From Anaerolineae bacterium (lineage in GTDB: Bacteria > Chloroflexota > Anaerolineae > Anaerolineales > UBA4823), in contig QOQU01000006.1 in the NCBI GenBank assembly GCA_003327455.1, forward strand, positions 124,001 to 188,000: DNA of 64,000 nucleotides, read 5' to 3'. A program made the position numbers and the translations under genes. The notes beneath the pieces are model-generated. The model searched no databases. It was not told the origin of the DNA and was given only the letters and a program-made list of their open reading frames with translations. Positions within the stretch are counted from its first letter, which is position 1. The number at the start of each line of letters is the position of its first letter. Positions 1-7,534 of this stretch are shown piece by piece.

Positions 1-1687
1 AGCGGTAAACCAGGTCCCTCCCCCAGATAATACCAACATAGTCACTTTCAAATCCCTGAGCACCATAGATAGAAGCTACTTTATCCAGGTTGTTGCTTTG
101 CCCGCCCAACCAGTAAGCCTGGTATTCACTTGGCCTCATCAGCCATGGTACGTGGAGGTGTGAATTTTTATACAGGTTAAAGCCACTGGTGAGAGGATAG
201 CCGACACGCAAATTATCAGGATGAGACGAACTGGAAGAATTCCCGGGCGATTCTGTAAAGCTTGCGACCAGGGCAACCCGATTTTCTCCTGAGCGGAGTT
301 CCTTCAACCTTGCCAGCATCTCTTCCATGGTAGCAAACGATTCAAACAGGTACTTTTCCTGCCAGGTTCGCATTGAGGCACGGAGTTCTGGAATCCGTCC
401 TGGCTCCGAAAGAAGCATCTCAACCCAATTTTGGTAGGATACACCGCCCCTACACCGGACCATCGCGTCAAGGACATATGTCTGCGTATCACGCCCCAAG
501 GCTCTGGCGGTATCTTTGAAGTTTTGTATGGTACCTTGTTCAGGTGGATTCAAACGCTGAGTTTCGTCAAGGAAAATCACACTCAGGCGAGCTTTGCTTA
601 GTACGTCAGGCATGATCCGTTTTTCCATACGTTGACCTTCATCAATGATCAATACATCTTCATAACCGTCATATTGAGCAATGCCTCTCCCGCCTCGAGG
701 TTCAAAATACATCATGCAACCAGAAGCGCCGGGATAGACTTCATCCAGTACCTGACGCAATACAGCCTGTAGACGATTGTTCCGAAGAGCAAGGATTGTA
801 TGCTTTCTTCGTTCCAATGCCATAAGTAAAAGCGAAACAGCCAGCAACGTTTTGCCAGAACCTGGTGCTCCCTGAACTATGAAGGTTACCTCCTTATTAC
901 CATCCAATGCTTTAAGTACAGCATCCTTGATTTGACTTTGCTGATCTGTCAGTCCCATACCTGTTGCTGCCAGGGCCTTTTCGGCATTTCTGGCTATCTG
1001 TTGCCCGTGATTACGGATCAGGTCAAACAAATGCTGAGATTGCTGATAAGGTGCCTGGCAAATACGAAAGCACTCATCCCCAGGAAGTTGCGAAGGAAGA
1101 AGGTATCTGCGGATGAATTGCCTGAATGCATCTCTGTCGGCCGGATCTCCAGAGAAAATCAATGCCTCTTCCACACAATCAGGAGCTAATGCTTCCAGTT
1201 GTTCTTTTTCTGCCGCACCGGCATTATGCAAAAAAACAGATGACTTTAAGTCGTAGCTGTGCATAGCAGCATTGAAATAGAAAAGCTTCCCTCTGTAATT
1301 AAGTACTTGCAAAGAGGGATGACGCTGAACACCCAATCCTCCTACTTCAACTTCACAGGTTTGGGGTATGACCGAGAAAGATGACCATTGCTTCAGTTCA
1401 ACTATCAACCCTCTCGGAGCATCGGGGGTCCCCCCAAGCAGCACAATATCTGCCCGTTCAGCTCCCACAGGCATTTGAAGTTCAATGATGACCTGTAAAT
1501 TGTCAAATGCATCGTCATCCACTACTTCCAATATTGCTGGAAGCGACTGTTCCCAAGACGCTCGCTCTGTATCTGTAGAATGTGTACCAAAATTCTTTAG
1601 ATATCCCTCAGATATTACGTCTACCAATTCGCCATTGTTCTGAATTTGGCGGAGATCAGAAATCGTTCCACACCAGGCACAATTCAT
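1..1687 (-). CDS. DUF2075-family P-loop ATPase with N-terminal nuclease-like domain (partial)
   Basis: The frame is open from ATG at 1687 to the left edge, so about 562 codons are visible and the C-terminus is missing. Residues 3-6 form a CxxC pair. Around residues 80-100 there is a D...E-L-K pattern (ERADIVLL, then VELKQ) like a PD-(D/E)XK nuclease fold. From about residue 245 comes a DUF2075 helicase-like NTPase: Walker A GAPGSGKT at 273-280, Walker B VLIIDEGQRM near 345, and QGFESDYVGIIWG near the edge. AAGGAG lies 6 bases before the ATG. The gene is the leftmost cassette of the integron-like array and follows an attC-like site. The family is poorly characterised; a nucleic-acid-processing or defence role is inference. 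Family assignment is firm, function is not. Confidence 0.8.
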   Translation of the reverse strand, partial: MNCAWCGTISDLRQIQNNGELVDVISEGYLKNFGTHSTDTERASWEQSLPAILEVVDDDAFDNLQVIIELQMPVGAERADIVLLGGTPDAPRGLIVELKQWSSFSVIPQTCEVEVGGLGVQRHPSLQVLNYRGKLFYFNAAMHSYDLKSSVFLHNAGAAEKEQLEALAPDCVEEALIFSGDPADRDAFRQFIRRYLLPSQLPGDECFRICQAPYQQSQHLFDLIRNHGQQIARNAEKALAATGMGLTDQQSQIKDAVLKALDGNKEVTFIVQGAPGSGKTLLAVSLLLMALERRKHTILALRNNRLQAVLRQVLDEVYPGASGCMMYFEPRGGRGIAQYDGYEDVLIIDEGQRMEKRIMPDVLSKARLSVIFLDETQRLNPPEQGTIQNFKDTARALGRDTQTYVLDAMVRCRGGVSYQNWVEMLLSEPGRIPELRASMRTWQEKYLFESFATMEEMLARLKELRSGENRVALVASFTESPGNSSSSSHPDNLRVGYPLTSGFNLYKNSHLHVPWLMRPSEYQAYWLGGQSNNLDKVASIYGAQGFESDYVGIIWGRDLVYR

Positions 1688-1719
1688 CGTAATCTCCTTA
1701 AAGTGAAATAACAAAGAAT

Positions 1720-1792
1720 GCCTGAAGACTCTCGCATCACCTGCAGCGAGCAGCGAAGCGAGAAAGTCGTCAGGTGAAAGCGCGTGTTGGGC
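1720..1792 (-). repeat. attC-like site between CPBP and DUF2075 cassettes
   Basis: Read on the minus strand the site opens with GCCCAAC (1792-1786) and closes with a degenerate TTCAGGC (1726-1720, expected GTTAGGC). Inner arms TCACCTG (1737-1743) and CAGGTGA (1771-1777) pair perfectly. No T-run follows, so it does not look like a terminator. One end box is intact and the other mutated. Confidence 0.55.
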
Positions 1793-2672
1793 GGTGTAAT
1801 CGATTCCTGAATAGCCGTAACCAAATAAACACGCAGACGATGATTAGCCCCAAGGCTAGTGTATCTAGCAGCAGAGCGTTTCCCAGCCAATCTGTCGAAG
1901 AAGGCCCAACCAGCCTTGTCATAAAGCCAACAACATGCGGATTTGACATATCCCCACTCAAATTGAGCAGATCGTTTTCTACGAAATCTCAGGCGAAATG
2001 AATACCTGTTGGCAGCCACAGAAAACCCGTGCGCAAGTAAACCCAACCGAACATCACACCAAACGCAGCCATCATCAGAAGCGCATAAGCAATGGTGAAA
2101 GGTGGGTATCCTTCCAGAGCTGGAGCATGCATAAAACTGAAGGTAACCGCCATGACTGCTAATCCGATAGACTTCCCCCATGTCTCTTTCAAACCCGTCA
2201 GTAAATAAGCTCGGAAGGCGATTTCTTCGACGATGGCTACCAGAGCATTGATGAGTAACGATACCCATAGTTTACCAAGCAGTACATCGGAGGGTTGTGA
2301 TTGCCAGATCCATCCTTCGATCACCGACCACCCCGCCTTGATTGCCACGAGAAAGATCACTGAGATTGCCAGTGAGGATATTCCGATCCCGACGAGTAGA
2401 TCTTGCCACCAACCATGGCGAAATTGAAAAGCCATCTCCCATAAACGGCGCTTGAGTACCATGCGCGTAATGGGTATCCATATCACCCCTCGTATAACAG
2501 CGATACCGAGCAATGACAATGTGCTGATTACCGCATCGTTGAGACCAAGAGACCTGCCGAATTGTGTCGCTGCTATACCCCAGATTGCTCCGGCAATCCA
2601 TGCGACGGCAAAAGCAAGTAAAAAAACACCGAATACTATCCAACCTTGATATTTACTATCTGTGGTTTTCAT
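1770..2672 (-). pseudogene. CPBP (CAAX protease/bacteriocin-processing) membrane protease, in-frame nonsense codon
   Basis: This is a polytopic membrane protein of the CPBP/ABI family. It shows the first catalytic motif EEIAFRAYLL, a second-motif FSFMHAP, and the last conserved block GIHFA. The codon after GIHFA is TGA (1989-1991). Relatives normally have Trp there (HFAWN), so one TGG to TGA change explains it. The same frame then continues DFVENDLLNLSG and a further hydrophobic helix to 1770, running into the attC-like site. The start is taken at MKTTDSK; an in-frame ATG 14 codons upstream is possible. The product would lose its last ~70 residues and the residue after the motif-4 His, so it is probably inactive. 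TGA is the normal stop here, and no SECIS-like hairpin follows it. Confidence 0.75.
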
Positions 2673-2725
2673 TATATAAGCCAATTCCTGCCTCACTCGT
2701 GCAGTCTTATACAAAATCCATCACC

Positions 2726-2785
2726 GCCTAACGACTGGTGTTGGTGGCGTTGGGGTGGACGGCCAAACGCCATCCAATGGATATC
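2726..2785 (-). repeat. attC-like site between VOC and CPBP cassettes
   Basis: On the minus strand it ends with a perfect GTTAGGC box (2732-2726). Inside, TGGCGTT and AACGCCA form an inverted repeat. The opposite end box is not recognisable, so the right boundary is uncertain. It fills the gap between the VOC stop codon and the CPBP gene. Confidence 0.45.
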
Positions 2786-2787
2786 GA

Positions 2788-3210
2788 TTACATTGCAGAT
2801 TCCTCTACAAGATGGTCACCATGATAGCAACTCTTGAGCAAGTCAAGATCACTTTTCTCAAAGTCGAAATAGGCGATTTTCCAGCCAGTTCCCGCCACAA
2901 AAGGACCGTTGATAAAAACTCCTTTTTCCTTCAGTTCCTCAACGCGTTTCGGAAGATCCTTCATGGCAAAACCAACATGATGCAAACCCGGACCATGCTC
3001 CTCGAGAAACTGTGCAAGTGCTGGATGGTTGATTGGGCGTAACACTTCAATAAGCGTGGGTCCGCAACGAAATGCTACCATTTCGACAGTGGTTTCTCCT
3101 TCAACCACACGACGGTCACTCAGCTCAAGTTCGAAAGTGTCACGAAAGATACGCAAGGCATCATCCATGTCACTGACAACATATGCAACGTGGTGAATAT
3201 ATTCGAACAT
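2788..3210 (-). CDS. VOC-family protein, methylmalonyl-CoA epimerase-like
   Basis: A 140-residue protein made of two beta-alpha-beta-beta-beta modules of the vicinal oxygen chelate superfamily. Metal-ligand candidates are the His pair in EYIHHVAYVV (residues 3-12), Glu in LIEVLRP (~54), and His in LHHVGF (~76-77). The fourth ligand, usually Glu in the last strand, appears as Asp in DLDLLK. The layout matches methylmalonyl-CoA epimerases (R/S isomerisation of methylmalonyl-CoA), but glyoxalase I or dioxygenase-like members share the fold, so the substrate is open. A GAGGAG ribosome site precedes the ATG. It is a single-gene cassette in the integron-like array, with no propionate-pathway genes beside it. 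Confidence 0.75.
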   Translation of the reverse strand: MFEYIHHVAYVVSDMDDALRIFRDTFELELSDRRVVEGETTVEMVAFRCGPTLIEVLRPINHPALAQFLEEHGPGLHHVGFAMKDLPKRVEELKEKGVFINGPFVAGTGWKIAYFDFEKSDLDLLKSCYHGDHLVEESAM

Positions 3211-3243
3211 GCTCTCCTCTTGAACAACTTAAACCTGTCGCCC

Positions 3244-3354
3244 GCCCAAGTTGATGTGTCCAAGCTACGCTCGTTTTTTACTCCTTGTTCAGCGGTGCGC
3301 CAAAACTCAGCAAACCCAGCTGCCGCGACCGAGGAAATCGAGGAAGCAGTGGGC
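3244..3354 (-). repeat. attC-like inverted repeat upstream of the VOC cassette
   Basis: An imperfect palindrome of about 111 bp. The minus strand starts GCCCACT (3354-3348) and ends CTTGGGC (3250-3244), and the outer CCGCCCA/TGGGCGG pairing extends it. The boxes deviate from RYYYAAC/GTTRRRY. Position between two cassettes is the main support. Confidence 0.4.
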
Positions 3355-3480
3355 GGGAATGAGAGTTAAGCAAGGGGTGGCAGCCTGTACAATGGCTGAT
3401 GGTTCATTGCAAGCGTCCAAAGTTCCATTTGGTGTTGGGAAGCCCATTCGACAACCAAATGTACGAATATCAACCACAGT

Positions 3481-3576
3481 TCAGTATTCCTCATACTCTG
3501 CATAAGAATGAGACAATGAGTGATCTCCAAAGCTCATTTTTATACGAATGCCAAAGAGGCGATAGATCTCAGGCAT
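3481..3576 (-). pseudogene. DUF4160 protein fragment (broken partner of DUF2442)
   Basis: The ATG (3576) overlaps the stop of the DUF2442 gene. The frame reads MPEIYRLFGIRIKMSF and ends after SYAEYEEY with TGA at 3481. Intact DUF4160 proteins are about 80 residues, begin MPEIxRFFGI, and contain a HFHAEY motif, here HSYAEY. After the stop the same frame continues with VVDIRTF, and family-like sequence then shifts to another frame. The gene is therefore truncated by a stop and a later frameshift. DUF2442 and DUF4160 genes often occur as pairs and are suspected toxin-antitoxin-like modules; that is family knowledge, not shown here. Confidence 0.6.
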
Positions 3577-3856
3577 GCTGACCTGTCAGCTCTTGGAGCT
3601 TAGGAAAGATGTCCTCAGGCTTCTTTCCCGTCAATTTCAGGTAAACCGCATCCGGACATAGCTCAATGTCTTGATTCCTTGCAATTTCACCTCCAACCCC
3701 AAGATAAACTTTTTGAAATTCTCGATAATCCTGCCAGACAGCAAAAACACCCTTTCCAACCAGTTCTGATAAATCAAAATCACCTTCGACACCATCCGAG
3801 AATTTGACCCAAATGCGATAGTTTTCTTGGGTTCTGACTTCCAGTAGTTTTGGCAC
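3569..3856 (-). CDS. DUF2442 domain protein
   Basis: A 95-residue protein that opens MPKLLEVRTQENYRIWVKF, the beta-strand pattern of DUF2442 (first strand, then a hydrophobic FSDGVEGDFDLSEL segment, ending with a CPDAVYL block). It starts with GTG and has only a weak ribosome site. Its last codons overlap the start of a broken DUF4160 gene, the usual downstream partner. The family is small, common near mobile elements and uncharacterised biochemically; NADH dehydrogenase-like naming of some members is not supported by sequence. In this array it is probably an orphaned half of a two-gene module. Confidence 0.8.
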   Translation of the reverse strand: MPKLLEVRTQENYRIWVKFSDGVEGDFDLSELVGKGVFAVWQDYREFQKVYLGVGGEIARNQDIELCPDAVYLKLTGKKPEDIFPKLQELTGQHA

Positions 3857-3878
3857 AGTTCCACTTCAAGTCATTTGT

Positions 3879-3950
3879 TTACTCCTGTACTGCGGCTCGC
3901 CAGGCAGCATGGGCTAGTGCCTCACGGATATCTTCTTCGCCGAAAAACCA
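3879..3950 (-). pseudogene. C-terminal remnant resembling DUF433
   Basis: In one minus-strand frame the spacer reads GEEDIREALAHAAWRAAVQE followed by TAA (3881-3879), resembling the C-terminal helix of DUF433 antitoxin-like proteins. An in-frame TGA at 3953-3951 precedes it and no start codon fits. It is too short to be certain. Confidence 0.3.
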
Positions 3951-3955
3951 TCAAC

Positions 3956-4555
3956 TCATATCCATCCTTTGGTGTACTTGCAGTAATTATATTCGTCTAT
4001 CGCTTTCAATGGATTCCGGCCGATGGCCTGCTCGCCGCCAATTCTCTGAACTTGCTCCTTCACAATGCGCATAAACTGACAGTATCTTTTCGCATTCCTG
4101 CCGATTTGCCTCAGTGGAAGATCATAGGCTTCTGCTATGGCACGATCCCAGAGAGGGAAGAAACGCGGTGCCAGAAGATGCAGACACTTTGCCGCCCCCA
4201 CAGGGCCGAGAACCTCTTCGAAGGCCTTGAAAACACGCTCTACCTCGCTCTCATCCTCTTGATGAAAAGTCTCTATCGATCGCCACCTCAGATTGGCCAA
4301 TCCTGAACGATGTTGATCAATCCGTCGCTCTAGAGCGGCAAAATGCTGGCTGTCAAATTTCCGGTATTGATAAAACATCCTGTTCCAGGTCTGCAGAAGT
4401 ACGGTTAAGGCTTCGGCGACGTTCAGCGAGCTCTTTCCCTCCAGTGCTAGCGTTACCAATTCCGTCGCGGCACGATAAAAAAGGTCACGCGGATCACTGG
4501 CTTCAAAAGCTTGCCGGGCTGATGCAAGGTCTTGCAGGGTTGGTGTATGAACCAT
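3956..4555 (-). CDS. Cassette-encoded hypothetical protein, possible helix-hairpin-helix fold
   Basis: Unrecognised protein of 199 residues, mostly alpha-helical by composition. The start is taken at ATG 4555 because GAGGGA stands 4 bases before it; a TTG lies six codons upstream. The segment EVLGPVGAAKCLHLLAPRFFPLWDRAIAEAY (about residues 115-145) looks like a helix-hairpin-helix followed by a conserved Asp, as in DNA-glycosylase-like folds. A comparable segment (GVGVPVASAILALVFPESYAVVDFRV) occurs in another cassette protein at 8941-9504. No catalytic Lys could be assigned. Function unknown. Confidence 0.6.
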   Translation of the reverse strand: MVHTPTLQDLASARQAFEASDPRDLFYRAATELVTLALEGKSSLNVAEALTVLLQTWNRMFYQYRKFDSQHFAALERRIDQHRSGLANLRWRSIETFHQEDESEVERVFKAFEEVLGPVGAAKCLHLLAPRFFPLWDRAIAEAYDLPLRQIGRNAKRYCQFMRIVKEQVQRIGGEQAIGRNPLKAIDEYNYCKYTKGWI

Positions 4556-4577
4556 TTGTCCCTCTTGGTTCAAGGCG

Positions 4578-4665
4578 GGCTAACGCCAGACCTGAGCTGC
4601 GGCTGGAAGTGGAAGCGAGATTGGAGCAAACCCAGTAAGCCGTCCGCTCCAGCTCCTTGTTCGGC
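4578..4665 (-). repeat. attC-like site downstream of the alpha/beta hydrolase cassette
   Basis: The minus strand runs from GCCGAAC (4665-4659) to GTTAGCC (4584-4578), 88 bp, with GCTGGAGCGGAC... and ...GCCGCAGCTCAG arms between. Translations of this element give the PNKELERTA peptide often seen as a spurious product of such repeats. Confidence 0.6.
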
Positions 4666-4717
4666 ACGGACTCCGACAGGGGGTACATAGAGTTTTTCTG
4701 AGATTGCCCCAGGATTG

Positions 4718-5539
4718 TCAGTTCAGGCTCTGGACAAACTCAATTACCGCCTGGTTGAACTTCTCCGGCTCCTCATAAAACGGCATGTGCCCACTGTGTT
4801 CAAAATACACCGTCCTGGCGCCAGCTATGTGCTCACCTACATAGGCGCTGCCCTGCCACGGGAAGACCTTCGACTGACGCCCTACGCACACCAGCACTGG
4901 CAACTTGATCTGGGGGAATAAGTCCCGCCAATCCATATGGGTATGGTCGGCCATAATGTCCGCCCGCACTTTGGGTGGGCATTTGTCAATCTCGCAGGCT
5001 AGCGCCTCGATTTCTTCGGGTGTCGGATGGTAGGTCTCGCCAAAACATGCGGCTACCAGTCCCCGGGCAACGTTTCGTGCATCATATTCGAGCCGCACCG
5101 TGAGAATCGCCAGAGCCTCGGCATCATAGCAGCCCGGCTGTCCCCAGCGCCATGTTTCGCTGTAGTACTGGCGCGGCGACTGGTCTACGCTCACGTGACC
5201 CGCGAGATGTTCGTTTCCGAAAAGCTCCAGGTAACTCCAGCAAATGGCAGCTCCCATGGACCACCCGAGCAACGTGACATGTTCCAGACGGAGGGCCTCG
5301 ATCAGATCTTTGACATCCTTGGCATACCGGGCGATGCGGTGACCCCAGGTTACCTTCTCAGAGTCGCCATGTGCACGCATGTCTGGGGCAATAACGCGGC
5401 AGAACCGGGCGAGTGGGGCGATGTTCTTCTGAAAGAAGTTGTGGGTACAAGTCCATCCAGGAATCAGGAGTAGAGGGCGCCCTGCGCCGACATCCTCGTA
5501 ATAGAGTTCGACCCCGTCATTGGTCTTGATCGTTGGCAT
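4718..5539 (-). CDS. Alpha/beta-fold hydrolase
   Basis: A 273-residue serine hydrolase of the alpha/beta superfamily. The nucleophile elbow is GWSMGA with Ser94, the HG-type oxyanion region lies near LLLIPGWT (residues 23-30), and the catalytic His is in FEHSGHMPFYEEP (~251). The acid is expected near PVLVCVGRQSKVFP, but the usual Asp is not obvious there. There is no signal peptide, so it is cytoplasmic. AAAGGAG precedes ATG with good spacing. The best general match is the haloperoxidase/esterase group; the substrate cannot be told. It is a single-gene cassette flanked by inverted repeats. Confidence 0.85.
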   Translation of the reverse strand: MPTIKTNDGVELYYEDVGAGRPLLLIPGWTCTHNFFQKNIAPLARFCRVIAPDMRAHGDSEKVTWGHRIARYAKDVKDLIEALRLEHVTLLGWSMGAAICWSYLELFGNEHLAGHVSVDQSPRQYYSETWRWGQPGCYDAEALAILTVRLEYDARNVARGLVAACFGETYHPTPEEIEALACEIDKCPPKVRADIMADHTHMDWRDLFPQIKLPVLVCVGRQSKVFPWQGSAYVGEHIAGARTVYFEHSGHMPFYEEPEKFNQAVIEFVQSLN

Positions 5540-5678
5540 CTCGATTTTCTCCTTTCATAAAAAAAATTAAAAATGAAGCCAAACGGTTTGCTTTAGCAGC
5601 AGGCGGGACTTGGCAGGGTAAACTTCGAGTGTAGAAAAAAGCCCCAAAGGGTAGACTCCGACCAGACGACGAGCATAC

Positions 5679-5771
5679 CCGCCCGTCCGCTGCACCCCAT
5701 CATGATGGCGAGGCTATCATTTTCCCTGGGGGAAAAGTGAGCGTTGTTTCCCAAAATGCAGTGGTGGGCGG
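5679..5771 (-). repeat. attC-like inverted repeat downstream of the SPFH-like cassette
   Basis: The outer arms CCGCCC (5679-5684) and GGGCGG (5766-5771) pair, as do the inner TGCA blocks (5691-5694 and 5757-5760), over 93 bp. The end boxes are poor matches to RYYYAAC/GTTRRRY. It is assigned mainly by position between two cassettes. Confidence 0.35.
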
Positions 5772-5777
5772 CTTTTG

Positions 5778-6140
5778 TTATACGGGCAATAGGTGGTCAA
5801 GAGTTAGTTTTGTAATTTGCAAACCAAGCGCGCTAAACTCCGGCTCTGCCTTTTGATGTAATTCTATCTCAAGTTGTCCTTTCATCCCCAGAATATGGTT
5901 TTTATTCGGTACTGTAAGATTTGCTACTGCTTCGTCAAGAACTGTGGTTAGAATAGAACGAACCTGCTCAATTTCAGCAGGATTAGAAATGGATTGTTCC
6001 AATACTTCTGGATTTGTTACTTTGACCGAGAACTTGCCTGCTCCGCGAACCGTTACAGGCATGCCTGCTATTATGGTCATTGCGCTCGCGTGAAACCAAG
6101 TCAGGTCATTGAATTCTTGCTGTAAAGTGTAAACGCTCAT
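5778..6140 (-). CDS. Small SPFH-like domain protein
   Basis: A 120-residue protein without signal peptide or membrane segment. The stretch GMPVTVRGAGKFSVKVTNP (about 26-44) and the closing EFSALGLQITKLTLDHLLP resemble the core and the end of the SPFH (stomatin/prohibitin) domain found in virion-core-like proteins. Length is about half a full domain plus oligomerisation helix. AAAGGAGAG precedes the ATG. It follows the gene at 6159 by 18 bases, so both probably sit in one cassette. The assignment is tentative. Confidence 0.55.
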   Translation of the reverse strand: MSVYTLQQEFNDLTWFHASAMTIIAGMPVTVRGAGKFSVKVTNPEVLEQSISNPAEIEQVRSILTTVLDEAVANLTVPNKNHILGMKGQLEIELHQKAEPEFSALGLQITKLTLDHLLPV

Positions 6141-6158
6141 TTCTCTCCTTTGCGTGTG

Positions 6159-6506
6159 CTAACCGCCTGAATGACTTGCGCCAATCTCTTGTAAATATTT
6201 TTCAAAAGCCATCGCGTCACCGATAGACGCGAATTGCCAGTGAGACCACCAAATCTCTTTGGCGTTTATATGTTGTGTTGCAAGGATTGTGTTAATCCAA
6301 ACTTCTTGCTCTGGATATTGTGGGCGTCCTTCTGCGTCACGGGCGGGTATTTCAGGGATGTGCAAATAAATTTCTTGTTTTCCTTCGGGGTAAATGTAAT
6401 CTAAATGCCCAATTTCAAAGACGTAAATCTTTTGAGAAGTTTCGGAAATATCGGGTAATCCTTTCAGTTGCCAGGAATGTGGCAATGTAAATTTCCAGTT
6501 AGACAA
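6159..6506 (-). CDS. Hypothetical cassette protein, 115 aa
   Basis: Not recognised. The protein is soluble, rich in aromatic residues (Trp at about 4, 12, 69, 85, 86, 89) and acidic. It starts with TTG at 6506, directly after the attI-like point at 6536-6547, and so would be the first cassette gene of the left array. The next gene (5778-6140) begins 18 bases after its stop and has its own ribosome site. No motif is evident. Confidence 0.55.
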   Translation of the reverse strand: MSNWKFTLPHSWQLKGLPDISETSQKIYVFEIGHLDYIYPEGKQEIYLHIPEIPARDAEGRPQYPEQEVWINTILATQHINAKEIWWSHWQFASIGDAMAFEKYLQEIGASHSGG

Positions 6507-6534
6507 TTTACACTTTCTACCTTCAATAGGCTAT

Positions 6535-6547
6535 CGCCCAACTATTG
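6535..6547 (-). other. attI-like recombination point (left array)
   Basis: The minus strand reads CAATAGTTGGGCG, where GTTGGGC (6542-6536) is a perfect GTTRRRY core. Unlike the attC sites, no palindromic partner lies on its right. It stands about 150 bp upstream of the broken intI, which points the other way, the standard attI position, and just before the first left cassette gene. Confidence 0.55.
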
Positions 6548-6692
6548 ATCTGATTGATAAAATCCTCATAACCGCGCAGGTCTTGCCGATGTCAGAAACA
6601 AGGTTATCCTCTTGCATTATTCTGTCAATAATTAGAGAACCGCTTTGTGATGTTCTTAGAAAATTGAATTTTACCCTTAAAGTGAAGCATCT

Positions 6693-6894
6693 ATGGAAAA
6701 AAACTCATCGATAACTCCGTGAGGCTGTCCGTCTCAAACACTATTCCAACCACACCGAAGAAGCCACGGGGGATTGGGTGCAGCGTTTGTTCCTCTTTCA
6801 CAACCAACGCCATCCGGCTGAGATGGGCGCCCTTGAAATCCACGCCTTTCTGATCCACCTTGCTCAGGAATGGTCTATCTCTGAATTCACCCAC
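6693..6894 (+). pseudogene. intI: Integron integrase (IntI), N-terminal remnant
   Basis: From about 6718 the plus strand encodes LREAVRLKHYSNHTEEA, a short TGDWVQRLFLFHN link, then RHPAEMGALEIHAFL and HLAQEWSIS. This is the characteristic N-terminal SAM-like core-binding region of IntI tyrosine recombinases (RLKHYS, RHPxEMG, FLxHLA). Upstream, KLIDN sits in a different frame and an in-frame TAA lies at 6713-6715, so at least one frameshift separates start and body. The sequence stops matching after residue ~66, where attC-type sequence begins (6889). The catalytic domain with R, H, R and Y is absent. No intact integrase exists elsewhere in the window. Confidence 0.8.
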
Positions 6895-6971
6895 CGGCAC
6901 CGACCCCCTCGCTGCGGCCGAGGCAAGCAAAGCGAGCCGAGGGAGCAGCTGGCTGGATGCCGATGTTGGGT
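6889..6971 (-). repeat. attC site of the hicBA cassette
   Basis: The minus strand opens with ACCCAAC (6971-6965) and closes with GGTGGGT (6895-6889). Inner CGGCA/TGCCG and CCCTCG/CGAGGG arms pair. The closing box directly abuts the broken integrase gene. Confidence 0.65.
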
Positions 6972-6987
6972 GGGTTTTTGAAATTAT

Positions 6988-7212
6988 TCATAACAACTTC
7001 AAGAAATCATCCAGGTCCAATCGCGCTTGTTTCAAAATGTGTGATAAGGTAGTGCGTTTGACTGGACGGTGCGCTGGCACCGTTATTTTGAGCACCTCAC
7101 TCCCTACGCGTTTCTGCAATCGAATGTGACTACCCCGTTGACGTACCACTGTCCAACCATCTCTCTGAAGGGCACGGATAATGTGCTGGTACGGCAGACT
7201 GGGCACTTTCAC
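6988..7212 (-). CDS. hicA: HicA-type toxin (mRNA interferase)
   Basis: A 74-residue protein with the compact dsRNA-binding-like fold of HicA/YcfA. The signature RDGWTVVRQRGSHIRL contains the catalytic His (residue 29) in the GSH motif, and VPAHRPVKRTTLSHILKQA follows. HicA cleaves mRNA and is neutralised by HicB. The ATG overlaps the stop of hicB by four bases. Antitoxin first and toxin second is one of the known gene orders. The pair fills one cassette; toxin-antitoxin modules are thought to stabilise large cassette arrays. Confidence 0.9.
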   Translation of the reverse strand: MKVPSLPYQHIIRALQRDGWTVVRQRGSHIRLQKRVGSEVLKITVPAHRPVKRTTLSHILKQARLDLDDFLKLL

Positions 7213-7412
7213 AATTCGATCTCCTTCACCAGTGCAGTTTCTTCTAAAACCAGATCATCTTCCACTGGCTCAAGATATAATTCGATCGCTTCCTGGATGT
7301 TCTTCAAGGCTTCTTCGATTGTATCGCCTTCACTGATACAACCAGGTAATGAGGGTACGTAAACTGTGTAGCCACCTTCATCGCTTGCTTCGAGTACAAC
7401 TTTAAGACGCAT
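7209..7412 (-). CDS. hicB: HicB-type antitoxin
   Basis: A 67-residue HicB N-terminal domain. EGGYTVYVPSLPGCISEGDTIEEALKN shows the strand-turn-helix that binds HicA (SLPGC and TxEEAL motifs). No C-terminal DNA-binding domain (helix-turn-helix or ribbon-helix-helix) is present, so any autoregulation would need another factor. AAGGAGAG precedes the ATG. It is translated upstream of and coupled with hicA. Confidence 0.9.
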   Translation of the reverse strand: MRLKVVLEASDEGGYTVYVPSLPGCISEGDTIEEALKNIQEAIELYLEPVEDDLVLEETALVKEIEL

Positions 7413-7534
7413 CGTGTTCTCTCCTTACGAATGATCTTCCGAAGCTATATCACGAAAAAAAGAGTTTCCCACCAGTTATCAAGCCTGCCCAGAATTTTCC
7501 CCATCATTATACTTCTGGTTTCGCACCCGTGCCC

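Noticed and set aside
1989-1991. TGA in the CPBP gene read as selenocysteine
   Set aside because: The family has Trp, not Cys, at this site, and no hairpin with a GU loop follows, unlike the two real Sec codons.
4503-4688. 61-codon minus-strand frame containing PNKELERTA
   Set aside because: It is a translation of the attC-like repeat; such peptides are known false genes.
6691-6930. 79-codon minus-strand frame
   Set aside because: It is antisense to the intI remnant, whose plus-strand translation has specific IntI motifs.
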